Shown here one piece after another: positions 52,117 through 60,324 of a DNA stretch of 64,000 nt. How positions within the stretch are numbered: the stretch's first letter is position 1; every line of letters starts with the position of its first letter. The position numbers were made by a program, and so were the translations under genes. The stretch is from JBKEDF01 sp047975325. GTDB lineage: Bacteria > Pseudomonadota > Alphaproteobacteria > Rhodobacterales > Rhodobacteraceae. The notes below the pieces were generated by a model. That model was not told where the DNA came from, searched no databases, and worked only from the letters and a program-made list of their open reading frames with translations. Where the stretch lies: the NCBI GenBank assembly GCA_047975325.1, contig JBKEDF010000050.1, forward strand, positions 1 to 64,000, in the 5' to 3' direction.

Positions 52117-52769
52117 ATTTCATGGCGATGCTGATCGAACGGTTGCGCCAGATCGCAGATCTGGGCGGCCCGGTGGTGCTTATCCTGCTGGCGGTGTCGG
52201 TGCTGACAGCGGCAGTGGTGTTTTACAAGATCTGGCAATTCAGTGCGGCCCATGTCGGCGGTCACGCCGCACTTGGTCAGGCCGTCGCAGCCTGGGATGC
52301 GGGCGACCGCACCGCCGCGCGCAGCAAACTTGCCCAATCGCGCAGCTATCTGCGGGATGTGATCGACATGGCGATGGATGGCCGCGCAGACCGCGCGCGG
52401 CTGGAGGCAGAGGCCGAAACCCGCTTTGCCCGGCTGGAAGCGGGATTTCGGGTGCTGGATATCGTGGCGCAGATGGCCCCGCTTCTGGGGTTGTTCGGCA
52501 CGGTTCTGGGGATGATTTCTGCCTTTCAGGCCCTGCAGGATGCCGGCACGCAGGTTGATCCCTCATTGCTGGCGGGCGGGATATGGGTTGCACTGATGAC
52601 CACGGCAGTCGGGCTTGGCGTGGCCATGCCCAGTTCACTGGTGCTGAACTGGTTCGAGGCACGGATGGAACGCGAAAGGATTTTTGCCGAACGGGCCATC
52701 CATACCATCCTTTCCCCAAGCGGCAAGGCGCCGGCCATCCGGACAGAGGCCATTCACGCCCATGCGTAA
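52113..52769 (+). CDS. exbB: MotA/TolQ/ExbB proton channel family protein
   Basis: This 218-residue membrane protein has three predicted helices (about 20-40, 115-140, 158-180); the family block RLEAGFRVLDIVAQMAPLLGLFGTV lies before the second. With ExbD it forms the proton channel that energises TonB. It is coupled to the secreted-protein gene at its start (ATGA) and to exbD at its end (ATGCGTAA). Confidence 0.9.
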   Translation: MNFMAMLIERLRQIADLGGPVVLILLAVSVLTAAVVFYKIWQFSAAHVGGHAALGQAVAAWDAGDRTAARSKLAQSRSYLRDVIDMAMDGRADRARLEAEAETRFARLEAGFRVLDIVAQMAPLLGLFGTVLGMISAFQALQDAGTQVDPSLLAGGIWVALMTTAVGLGVAMPSSLVLNWFEARMERERIFAERAIHTILSPSGKAPAIRTEAIHAHA

Positions 52770-53145
52770 GGCCCGAAAACGCCGCCTGCTTTCGATGACT
52801 TCATTGATCGATGTCATCTTCCTGCTGCTGCTGTTCTTCATGTTGTCTTCCACCTTTTCCCGCTTTGGTGAGGTGGAACTGACCGCAGCAAGGGCCGCAG
52901 CGGCAGCCCCTGCCGATATCAAACCGGTCTTTTTGCAACTCGGCCCCGATTTCCTGACGATAAATGCCCGCCCCGCGACGATGGAGGATCTCGCGTCACA
53001 GCTGCGGGTCAATCAGGCGCCGGACACGGCCATCCCGGTGATCGTGGCCCTGAAACCCGAAGTCAGCGCCCAGCGGCTGACCGACTTGCTGGTAGTGCTG
53101 CGCGGGGTTGAGGGCGTGCAACCAACCGTCCTGGAGGCAACATGA
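52762..53145 (+). CDS. exbD: ExbD/TolR family protein, first copy
   Basis: This 127-residue protein has one N-terminal helix with the essential Asp (MTSLIDVIFLLLLFFMLSS, residues 12-30, Asp17) and a periplasmic domain. The ATG at 52762 overlaps the exbB stop by eight bases; the open frame before it belongs to exbB. It partners ExbB and TonB. Confidence 0.9.
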   Translation: MRKARKRRLLSMTSLIDVIFLLLLFFMLSSTFSRFGEVELTAARAAAAAPADIKPVFLQLGPDFLTINARPATMEDLASQLRVNQAPDTAIPVIVALKPEVSAQRLTDLLVVLRGVEGVQPTVLEAT

Positions 53146-53528
53146 AACGCCGCCTGCCGCGCCGGAAACCGGAACCGACCATCGCGCTGATCAATATTGT
53201 CTTTCTGATGCTGATCTTCTTTCTGGTTGCGGGCACCCTGGCCCGTCCGGTTGACCGGGACCTCAATCTGGTGCGGGTGGCCGATCTGGATCAGGCCCCA
53301 CCGCCCGATGCGCTGGTGCTGCATGCCGATGGCCAGATCAGCCATGAAGGCAGGATCATCGAGGATCTTGCCGGTTATCTTTCCGGTGAAAACACCGTAG
53401 ACGGGAAAGCCATCAGGCTCCTGCCCGATCGCGACGCCCCGGCGGAGGCCCTGATCACCCTTGGCGCAACCCTGCGGGAAAGTGGCGCGGAGCGCGTGCT
53501 GATCGTCACCGAAAGGGGGCTGGAATGA
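53142..53528 (+). CDS. ExbD/TolR family protein, second copy
   Basis: This 128-residue ExbD-like protein has a single N-terminal helix, IALINIVFLMLIFFLVAG (15-32). The essential channel Asp is replaced by Asn18 (LINIVF where ExbD has LIDVIF), which would remove the proton-relay side chain. Copies lacking the Asp may be structural partners of the first. It overlaps both neighbours by ATGA. Confidence 0.85.
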   Translation: MKRRLPRRKPEPTIALINIVFLMLIFFLVAGTLARPVDRDLNLVRVADLDQAPPPDALVLHADGQISHEGRIIEDLAGYLSGENTVDGKAIRLLPDRDAPAEALITLGATLRESGAERVLIVTERGLE

Positions 53529-54391
53529 TCGCCTCATCCCGTCTGGCCAAGCTTCTGGCACTTGGCCTGGCAATTTCGGCCCATGCCAGCATGGCCCTGA
53601 TGATGCCCCCGCCCGAAGAGGCGGAAATGGAAGGCCAGAGCGGCGGGATCGAGGCTCGGCTCGGGTCATCCTTTGCCGATCTGGCCGCAGGCGTTGAGAC
53701 AGCCCGGGAAGCGCCGGACCGGCTGGAACCCGTTACCCCCGAAACGGTTGCCGCCACCAGCACCGCAAAGCCGCTTGCCCCCAAAACCCCGGTGGCAGCC
53801 AGACCACCCGATCCGACACCCCACCCCAGCCAACCGGCAAGCGAACAGATCGCGGCATTGCAACCCGCCCCCACGCCACCACAGCCCGTGGATCCGTCGG
53901 TTGCGCAAAAACCGGAACTGGAAACCCTGCAGGCGGAACCGGAACCACCAGTATCATCCCCCAAACCGCGCCAGCGGCCCGCCAGGGCCCAGCCACCCGC
54001 CCAAACGCAACCGAAGGAACAACCCAGGGGGAATTCCAACAGCAATGCCCGCGCCGGACAGCAGGATGGCAAGGAAAAGGCCCCCACGACAAGCAGCGGC
54101 GTAGGCGGGCAGAAACGGGAAACCGGAAATGCCGCGGCTTCGAACTATCCCGGGCTGGTGATGCGGAAACTGTCACGTGTTCCGCGTCCGCGTGTCGGAG
54201 CCCGTGGTGCTGCGGTCATCGCCTTTCAGGTTTCCGCAAATGGCGGGCTGGCAGCCGTTTCACTTGCCAGAAGCTCCGGCTCCGGTGAACTGGACCGCGC
54301 GGCCCTGCGGCTTGTGAAACGCGCAGCCCCCTTCCCCAAACCGCCCGCCGGGGCGCAGCGGTCCTTTTCCATCCAGATCAAGGGGCGCTGA
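53525..54391 (+). CDS. tonB: TonB energy transducer
   Basis: The 288-residue protein has an N-terminal helix (about 8-26), a long Pro/Ala-rich periplasm-spanning region (about 70-165) and a TonB C-terminal domain (about 200-288; YPGLVMRKLSRVPRPRVG, VSANGGLAAVSLARSSGSGELDRAALRLVKRAAPFPKPP in blocks). The helix lacks the usual SHxxH but has AISAHASMAL with a His. It couples the ExbBD proton motor to the outer membrane receptors at 43412 and 49463. The hairpin at 54382 spans its stop. Confidence 0.9.
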   Translation: MIASSRLAKLLALGLAISAHASMALMMPPPEEAEMEGQSGGIEARLGSSFADLAAGVETAREAPDRLEPVTPETVAATSTAKPLAPKTPVAARPPDPTPHPSQPASEQIAALQPAPTPPQPVDPSVAQKPELETLQAEPEPPVSSPKPRQRPARAQPPAQTQPKEQPRGNSNSNARAGQQDGKEKAPTTSSGVGGQKRETGNAAASNYPGLVMRKLSRVPRPRVGARGAAVIAFQVSANGGLAAVSLARSSGSGELDRAALRLVKRAAPFPKPPAGAQRSFSIQIKGR

Positions 54392-54404
54392 AACCACGCG
54401 CCCC
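54382..54404. terminator. Hairpin between tonB and livF (convergent)
   Basis: GGGGCGC (54382-54388) and GCGCCCC (54398-54404) form a 7-bp stem over the tonB stop codon. No T-run is present on either side, so termination is uncertain, although the genes converge here within 30 bases. Confidence 0.35.
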
Positions 54405-54420
54405 CTGCCTGGCCTTGGTG

Positions 54421-55146
54421 TCAGGCCGCATCCCCTTCGATATGCCCACCAAGGAAAAGCTGCCCGACCCGGGGATCTGCCAGAAGCGTATCGGCCTTGT
54501 CGAACATGCGGGTCTGGCCCAGTTCCAGCACCAGACCATAATCCGACATCGCCAGCGCAGCCTTGGCATTCTGTTCCACCATCAGGATGGTCACACCCTG
54601 ATCGCGCAGGCGGATCAGGGTCTGGAATACCTCCTGCACCAGATTGGGCGAAAGCCCGATGGAAGGTTCGTCAATCAGGATCAGCTTGGGATCGAGTAAC
54701 AGCGCGCGGGCAATCTCAAGCTGCTTTTGCTGTCCGCCCGAAAGTTCGATCGCCTTCTGATCCTTGCGTTCGCGCAGCATCGGGAACTGATCCATCACCT
54801 GTTCCATCCGCGCCCTGACACTGGTCTGGTCCCTTGCGGTGATCCCGCCAAGTTCAAGATTGTGCAACACCGAAAGCTGCGGCACGACATTCCGGCCCTG
54901 CGGCACATAGGTCACGCCACGATTGATCATTTCCGCCGGACGTTTGCGGGTCACATCCTCACCTTCCAGCAGGATCTGCCCGGAATGGATGCTGAGCAAA
55001 CCGAACACGGCCTTGAAAACCGTGGATTTCCCCGCGCCATTCGGCCCGATCACCGTGGTGATCGAGGCTTTCGGAACCGCAAAGCTCGTCTCGTTCAGGA
55101 TGACAATGCGGCCGTAACCGCCGGTGAGGTTCTTCAATTCCAGCAT
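54421..55146 (-). CDS. livF: Branched-chain-type ABC transporter ATPase, LivF family
   Basis: The 241-residue ATPase has Walker A GPNGAGKS (33-40), signature LSGGQQKQLEIARAL (about 136-150), Walker B LILIDEP and the LivF-typical EQNAKAAL. It is one of two ATPases of the HAAT-type importer coded here. One base separates it from livG. Confidence 0.92.
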   Translation of the reverse strand: MLELKNLTGGYGRIVILNETSFAVPKASITTVIGPNGAGKSTVFKAVFGLLSIHSGQILLEGEDVTRKRPAEMINRGVTYVPQGRNVVPQLSVLHNLELGGITARDQTSVRARMEQVMDQFPMLRERKDQKAIELSGGQQKQLEIARALLLDPKLILIDEPSIGLSPNLVQEVFQTLIRLRDQGVTILMVEQNAKAALAMSDYGLVLELGQTRMFDKADTLLADPRVGQLFLGGHIEGDAA

Positions 55147-55147
55147 C

Positions 55148-55894
55148 TCATCCCCCCAGATAGGCGTCGATAACCATCTGGTTCGATCGGATTTCCTCCG
55201 GCGTCCCCTCGGCGATGATCTCCCCCTGCGCCAGCACGATGATACGGGTGCAAAGGGACATGACGAATTCCATGTTATGTTCGATCACCACAAACGTGGT
55301 GCCATGATCGCGATTATAGGTCACCAGGCGTTCCTTCAGATGCGCCAGCATTGTCAGGTTCACCCCGCCTGCGGGTTCATCCAGAAGCACGATCCCCGGA
55401 CCCGCCATAAAGGCCATTGCCGCATCGACAAGCTTTTGCTGCCCATAGGACAGCGCGCCCGCCTCGGTATCGCGATAGGGGGCAAGATTGAAGAAGTCGA
55501 TCAACTGTTCGGCCTTTTCGGTCAGCCCGGCATCGGGCACGCCAAACAGCCGTGACAACATCGAACCTTCATGTTCCTGCCCGGCAAGGATCACATTGTC
55601 GAGCACGGTCATCTTGGGAAAGACCGAAAGCTGCTGAAAGGTGCGCCCCACCCCCATCAGCGACAGATCCGCAGGACGCACCCCATCGGTGGACTGGCCA
55701 TTGATTTCACAATGGCCCCCATTCGGGCGCAACTGCCCGAGGATGCAGTTGAACAAGGTGGATTTCCCCGATCCATTCGGCCCGATAAGACCCAGGATTT
55801 CCCCCTTATGGACATCGAAGCTCACATCATGAACAGCGCGGATTCCACCAAAATGCCTGGAGATATTGCGGACCGAAAGGATTGGCGCATTCAT
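55148..55894 (-). CDS. livG: Branched-chain-type ABC transporter ATPase, LivG family
   Basis: The 248-residue ATPase has Walker A GPNGSGKS (37-44), the LivG block FQQLSVFPKMTVLDNVILAGQ, signature LSYGQQKLVDAAMA (about 148) and Walker B IVLLDEPAGGVN. The ending AEGTPEEIRSNQMVIDAYLG is the LivG hallmark. It overlaps livM by ATGA. Confidence 0.92.
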   Translation of the reverse strand: MNAPILSVRNISRHFGGIRAVHDVSFDVHKGEILGLIGPNGSGKSTLFNCILGQLRPNGGHCEINGQSTDGVRPADLSLMGVGRTFQQLSVFPKMTVLDNVILAGQEHEGSMLSRLFGVPDAGLTEKAEQLIDFFNLAPYRDTEAGALSYGQQKLVDAAMAFMAGPGIVLLDEPAGGVNLTMLAHLKERLVTYNRDHGTTFVVIEHNMEFVMSLCTRIIVLAQGEIIAEGTPEEIRSNQMVIDAYLGG

Positions 55895-56865
55895 AGCTGG
55901 AACCCCTTTTCCATATCGCGGCGCGTCTCATGGCGGGGACGAAACCTGTCCCATACCTTCTGGCTCAGCCCGATCAGCCCGTTGGGCGACCAGACCATCA
56001 GCACGATCACCAACAGCGCATAGATGATAAGGTAATACCCTTCGGTGAAACGCAGCACCTCCGGCAGCAGGATGACCACCGCCGCACCCAGCATCGGACC
56101 AAAGAAAAAGCCCGAACCGCCCACGACCACGATCAGCAGGATCTTCAACGAATGGATCAGTGCAAAACTGCCCGGTTCGATAAACTGCACCTGCGGCGAT
56201 TGCAGCGCACCGGCAAGCCCCCCGAAGGCGGAGCCGATGGCAAAGGCCAGAAGCGTCTGGCGGCGGATCTTGAGGCCAAGGCTTTCGGCCCTGATCGGGT
56301 TTTCCCGCAACGCCTTGAAGGCCCGCCCCCAGGGTGAACGCAGGATCCACCACATGACCCCGACAGCCACCAGGAAACAAACCAGCGCAAAGTAATAGAA
56401 ATTCAGGTTGCTATCGGTGGATATCCCAAAAAAGGACGGTCGCGGCATGCCGATCAGCCCGAAGGAACCCCCGGTGATTTCCTCCTCATTGCGCAGCACA
56501 AGAAAAAGCAGCGTGTTGAAGGCCAGCGTCACGAAGGCCAGAAAATGGTGCTGAACCCGCAACGCAGGCCACCCCAGCAACAGCCCCACCGCAAAACAGG
56601 AACTGATCGCCACCAGGGCCGCGGCAATCCACGGCACACCGGCCAATGTCATCAGCGCGGTGACATAGGCGCCGATCCCCATGAACCCGGCCTGTGCCAG
56701 GCTCACCTGCCCGGCATAGCCCAGGGTCAGGTTCAGCCCCATCGCCGATATGGAAAACAAAAGCCAAGAGGTCAGCGTATAGATAATGTAATTGCCCTGC
56801 CCGATGGGCGCCGCAATCAGGAGCACAATGCCCAAGGTGACAAGAATGATCTGTATGCGGGTCAT
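55891..56865 (-). CDS. livM: Branched-chain-type ABC transporter permease, LivM family
   Basis: The 324-residue permease has about eight to ten hydrophobic helices and the LivM blocks MGLNLTLGYAGQVSLAQAGFMGIGAY (44-69 region, in pieces) and FKALRENPIRAESLG, the cytoplasmic loop touching LivG. It forms the channel with LivH. It overlaps both neighbours by ATGA. Confidence 0.92.
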   Translation of the reverse strand: MTRIQIILVTLGIVLLIAAPIGQGNYIIYTLTSWLLFSISAMGLNLTLGYAGQVSLAQAGFMGIGAYVTALMTLAGVPWIAAALVAISSCFAVGLLLGWPALRVQHHFLAFVTLAFNTLLFLVLRNEEEITGGSFGLIGMPRPSFFGISTDSNLNFYYFALVCFLVAVGVMWWILRSPWGRAFKALRENPIRAESLGLKIRRQTLLAFAIGSAFGGLAGALQSPQVQFIEPGSFALIHSLKILLIVVVGGSGFFFGPMLGAAVVILLPEVLRFTEGYYLIIYALLVIVLMVWSPNGLIGLSQKVWDRFRPRHETRRDMEKGFQL

Positions 56866-57740
56866 ACCGTGCGTCCTTCCTTGGTTCCCAGCAACCCTTC
56901 AGGGCGCAACAGGATAATTCCAATCAGCAGGATCAGCGGCATCGCGGCGCGATATTCCGCAGAAATATAGACCGCCGAAAGATTGTCGATCACCCCGATC
57001 AGCAACCCACCCACCAGCGCACCGCGGATCTGGTTGAACCCGCCCACGATTGCCGCGATGAAAGCCACAAGGCCCAGCGTTTCCCCATTGGAAAACTTTG
57101 CCAGATAGATCGGGGAAATCAGGACCGAGGCGATGGTCGCCAGCGCGGCATTGATGAGAAAGGTGTACATCACCATTCGTTTCACATCGACACCAAGGAT
57201 TTCCGCAACCTGAGGGTTTTGCGCCGAGGCCTGCATACAACGCCCCGTCCGCGTCCGCGTCAGGAAAAACTGCAAACCCCCGATGGCCAGCATCGATACA
57301 ATCAGATTCCCGATATCCTGAAGCGAAACGCTCGCCCCGCCGATATTGTAAACCGTGGCCGGAAAGATCGGCGGAAAGGGCTGTGCCGTGGCGCCATAGA
57401 ATTCCTTGACACTTTCCTTCATCAGAAGACCAAGCGCGATGGTCGCGATCACCAGCGGCAATGTTCCATGCGGCAGCATCGGCTCCACAATCAGTTTCTT
57501 GAAGGCAGCCCCAAGGATCAGGAGCGACAGGACCAGCGCAAACAGGATTGCGGGCCACATTGACAACCCCAGGAAATTCATGCCGATCAGCACGAAAAAG
57601 GCCGGGAGCATGACGAATTCGCCCTGCGCGAAATTGATGGTTTGGGAGGCCTGCCACAATAGCGTGAAACCAACGGCGGCAAGGGCGTAGATGGATCCGG
57701 CAGCCAGGCCGGAAACGAGGATCTGGATAAGCTCAGCCAT
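56862..57740 (-). CDS. livH: Branched-chain-type ABC transporter permease, LivH family
   Basis: The 292-residue permease has the LivH opening GLAAGSIYALAAVGFTL (14-30) and NFAQGEFVMLPA, the MQASAQNPQVAEILGV cytoplasmic loop, and a C-terminal LRPEGLLG. It follows the binding-protein gene after 77 bases and begins the permease block. Confidence 0.92.
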   Translation of the reverse strand: MAELIQILVSGLAAGSIYALAAVGFTLLWQASQTINFAQGEFVMLPAFFVLIGMNFLGLSMWPAILFALVLSLLILGAAFKKLIVEPMLPHGTLPLVIATIALGLLMKESVKEFYGATAQPFPPIFPATVYNIGGASVSLQDIGNLIVSMLAIGGLQFFLTRTRTGRCMQASAQNPQVAEILGVDVKRMVMYTFLINAALATIASVLISPIYLAKFSNGETLGLVAFIAAIVGGFNQIRGALVGGLLIGVIDNLSAVYISAEYRAAMPLILLIGIILLRPEGLLGTKEGRTV

Positions 57741-57817
57741 GCGCGTTCCTCATTGAGCTTGCAGGAAAATGAAAGGCGGGCGCGGCGCGGGAGCTGGCGC
57801 CGGCCCGCCGGATGTCG

Positions 57818-58945
57818 TCAGTTCGGCGGCAGGATGGCCTTGACCACCTGAGTGCCGTTTTCAACCTCGACGACAAAGCTTTCGCGCGCCATCTCGCCTG
57901 TTTCATCCCAGCTGACATCCATCAACACGCCGGGGCATTCCTCCACCGTCAGGGTCAGGCCATGCATCTTGTCCGCAAGGGCCTGGCTGTTCGCCTCACC
58001 GATCATCTCGGTCACGCATTTGATGACATAGGCGGCGGTATAGCCCTTGATGGCGTTGTGATCGGGCGTGTATTCGTAGATCGTCTTGAATTTCTCGACC
58101 ATCTCCTTCATCGCGGGTATATCGGCATCCGGTGTCAGGCCGACATGGCCCTGCGCACCATTGGCAGCCTCGCCCGCCAGTTCGATCACCTTGTGGCCGA
58201 TCAGCGTCGTTTCCCCCAAAAGCGGCATTTCAACACCCTGTTTCCGTGCCTCACGCAGGAAACGGGCGCTTTCCTCTTCGGTCAGATATACGAAGGCCGC
58301 ATCCGCATCCGCGCCCTTCAGCTTCACGACATCGGCGGAAAAATCCGTCTGGGCCTGTTCGGTCGGGATATCCTCGGTTACCTCGATCCCGGCTGCCTTG
58401 ACCTCATCCATGAAGGCCGTATAGCCGCCCTTGCCGAATTCGGTATTGGCCCAGACCACGGCGGCTTTCTTCACCCCCAGTTCATCGACCATGTATTTCA
58501 CAAGCTTCGGCACGCCCTTTTGCGACCCGAACGCGGTGCGAAAGATATAAGGGTTGTTCATCGAAGTGATGGAAGGCGCCTCTGACCCGGTAAACTGCGG
58601 GATCCCGGCCTGTTTGGCCACAAGCATGTTGACCACGGTGGAAGAGGAAAACACCGTACCCGTGATGGCGTAGATGCCATCATCGATCGCCTTCTGAACC
58701 ATCGCGCGGCTGACCTGCGGATCGGTCTGGCTGTCATATTCCAGAAGCTCGATCTGTTCACCCAGAACGCCGCCGGCGGCATTTATTTCCTCAAACCCCA
58801 TCTTCACGCCATCGCGGAAATTCGTGCCTGCCGCCGCACCCGCGCCGGAAAGCTCCACGATGGAGCCGATCTTGATTTCCGCCAGCGCGGGCATCGCCCC
58901 CAAGGCGAAAGCCGTCGCCGCAGTCCCGATCAATTTGCCAATCAT
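57818..58945 (-). CDS. Periplasmic binding protein of the Liv-type transporter
   Basis: The 375-residue Leu/Ile/Val-type binding protein starts at 58945 behind GGGAGAAAA. A signal peptide (MIGKLIGTAATAFALGAMPALA) is followed by IKIGSIVELSGAGAAAGTNFRDGVKMGF split blocks and GVKKAAVVWANTEFGKGGYTAF. The family binds amino acids, amides, urea or aromatic acids. Because it shares an operon with an AroE-like dehydrogenase and faces an IclR cluster, an aromatic or hydroaromatic acid ligand is plausible. The hydrophobic amino acid role is not excluded. Confidence 0.88.
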   Translation of the reverse strand: MIGKLIGTAATAFALGAMPALAEIKIGSIVELSGAGAAAGTNFRDGVKMGFEEINAAGGVLGEQIELLEYDSQTDPQVSRAMVQKAIDDGIYAITGTVFSSSTVVNMLVAKQAGIPQFTGSEAPSITSMNNPYIFRTAFGSQKGVPKLVKYMVDELGVKKAAVVWANTEFGKGGYTAFMDEVKAAGIEVTEDIPTEQAQTDFSADVVKLKGADADAAFVYLTEEESARFLREARKQGVEMPLLGETTLIGHKVIELAGEAANGAQGHVGLTPDADIPAMKEMVEKFKTIYEYTPDHNAIKGYTAAYVIKCVTEMIGEANSQALADKMHGLTLTVEECPGVLMDVSWDETGEMARESFVVEVENGTQVVKAILPPN

Positions 58946-59098
58946 GCGTTTTCTCCCTATGTGATCTCCGGATTTCTTGAAATCGGCCCGGGTACCATCC
59001 GGCAAGGCCCCAGCCCAACCCTGTGCCGGATCCATCCCGGCACCGGTATTTTCTTACCCGCACTGATGGTGCGCCGGGGTCTGGTACCCCGATGTACC

Positions 59099-59911
59099 TC
59101 ATGCGTCGATCTTGCGAACTCCCATCAGGATTTCCGTCAAAAGCTCCGCCTGCGCATGAAACATGGACAGGCCTGGCATCGTCCCGCAGCCTTTCGCACG
59201 GGCCGCCGCAATCAGGGGCGGCACTGCCGGACGGGTCACCACATCGCCGACGAATTGACCGGCCTCAAGATAGTCGGTTTCAATCGGCAACGGATCATCT
59301 TCGCGCATTCCCAGCGGTGTCGCATTGGCAACCAGCGCAAAACCGCGCGGATCGGCACTGCCCGCGCGAATGCGGCCCGGAAAGATCCCGTCAAGTCTGG
59401 CAATCAAGGCGTCGCGACGGCCTGTATCGATATCATGCAGGGCCAGTTCCGACGCGCCGGCATGCAGGATCTCATAGGCGATGGCGGAACCCGCCCCACC
59501 CGCGCCGACCAGAAGCGCGGGCTTGCCCGATACGTCGAAACCCGCGGCCTTCACACCCGCGATAAACCCCTGCCCATCGGTTGCATCCCCAACCCAGCCA
59601 TCCGAATCGCGGATCATGATATTCACCGCATTTGCCGCCTGCGCCCGCTTGCTGACCCGCGCGCAGAATTTCAGGCTTGGCCCCTTGTGCGGGACGGTCA
59701 CGACAAAGCCGGGGCAGTTCTGCACCGTAGCGGCCTGCGACATCCAGTCCGAAAGGTCCTCGGGCAACACATGGATGGGCACCACCATCCCGTTGAAACC
59801 GCGATCCGCCATGATCTGGCTTAGCCCGCCGGGCGATTTCACCTGTGCGATCGGATGACCCACAATCGGAAAAAATGCGGTTTCGCCGTCAATACGCAAC
59901 GGTTTCGACAT
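59099..59911 (-). CDS. Shikimate/quinate dehydrogenase-like enzyme (AroE family, variant substrate site)
   Basis: The 270-residue protein starts at 59911 after GGAGGAG. It keeps the catalytic Lys76 (VTVPHKG) and Asp112 (DATDGQGF) and the NADP-loop VGAGGAGSA. The substrate loop reads GHPIAQVKSP (18-27), whereas AroE has a Ser-x-Ser (HSKSP type). The first Ser is Val24 here, and the usual Asn before the catalytic Asp is Ala110. That argues against the housekeeping enzyme and for a catabolic relative with a different acid. It heads the operon with the Liv-type transporter, 153 bases ahead of its binding protein. Confidence 0.85.
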   Translation of the reverse strand: MSKPLRIDGETAFFPIVGHPIAQVKSPGGLSQIMADRGFNGMVVPIHVLPEDLSDWMSQAATVQNCPGFVVTVPHKGPSLKFCARVSKRAQAANAVNIMIRDSDGWVGDATDGQGFIAGVKAAGFDVSGKPALLVGAGGAGSAIAYEILHAGASELALHDIDTGRRDALIARLDGIFPGRIRAGSADPRGFALVANATPLGMREDDPLPIETDYLEAGQFVGDVVTRPAVPPLIAAARAKGCGTMPGLSMFHAQAELLTEILMGVRKIDA

Positions 59912-60054
59912 CAGCCTTGCTCCTCCCAATGGCGCGACCTTCAGGATTGCCTCCGTTTGTGAACCAACCATGCCCCCCGTCATCGGGAAATGGACGAAAG
60001 ACGGGAAAGGTTGGACAAAACCGGCGCGTCCCTTCCGGATAACTCTTCGACGGA

Positions 60055-60082
60055 AGATTACAAAAAATGGAATATCATTCAA
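60055..60082 (-). promoter_or_regulatory. Weak promoter toward the AroE-like gene
   Basis: On the minus strand TTGAAT (60082-60077) is followed after 16 bases by TAATCT (60060-60055). Match to consensus is modest. An IclR-controlled promoter would be expected in this stretch, since the TTCCG/CGGAA repeat abuts it. Confidence 0.3.
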
Positions 60083-60090
60083 GAATAAAA

Positions 60091-60120
60091 TTGACTTCCG
60101 TAAACTTTCGCGCCTTTATA
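60091..60120 (+). promoter_or_regulatory. Promoter toward iclR
   Basis: TTGACT (60091-60096) and TTTATA (60115-60120) are separated by 18 bases, close to sigma70 consensus. The start of transcription would fall near 60127, giving a leader of about 195 bases before the IclR ATG. Confidence 0.5.
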
Positions 60121-60144
60121 GCCCCGGAAGCAGGAGACAGGGGT

Positions 60145-60324
60145 ATGTTCAACGGTATTTCAGGCTCTATGACCGAAGTATGGGAAATTGGACCCCCCTG
60201 CGCCGGATCCCGCATGGGGATGGGATTGCCGCGACTTTTGGTACCATATGGGTCTGTTCCGGTTGATCTTTTCCTGACGATCCCCGACTCTGGAAACGTG
60301 TTCAATAACGGAAACGAGACATGA
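60145..60324 (+). CDS. Candidate small leader ORF coupled to iclR
   Basis: This ORF of 59 codons has AGGAG eight bases before its ATG, and its TGA overlaps the iclR ATG as ATGA. I do not recognise the peptide (begins MFNGISGSMTEVWEIG). The overlap and the ribosome site suggest translational coupling to iclR; chance is not excluded, since no family match can be tested here. Confidence 0.35.
   Translation: MFNGISGSMTEVWEIGPPCAGSRMGMGLPRLLVPYGSVPVDLFLTIPDSGNVFNNGNET

Larger units (their letters stand above)
59912..60320. other. 409-bp divergent regulatory region between the AroE-like gene and iclR
   Basis: It contains a plus-strand sigma70-like promoter (60091-60120), a weaker minus-strand one (60055-60082), the TTCCG-N13-CGGAA repeat at 60033-60055, and a candidate leader ORF at 60145-60324. 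The 60060-60130 section is clearly AT-rich. I found no other gene or repeat. Confidence 0.6.

Noticed and set aside
59099..59911. Housekeeping shikimate dehydrogenase aroE
   Set aside because: The substrate loop lacks the Ser-x-Ser motif, and the gene heads a transport operon next to an IclR cluster; a catabolic relative is more likely, so no aroE symbol is given.
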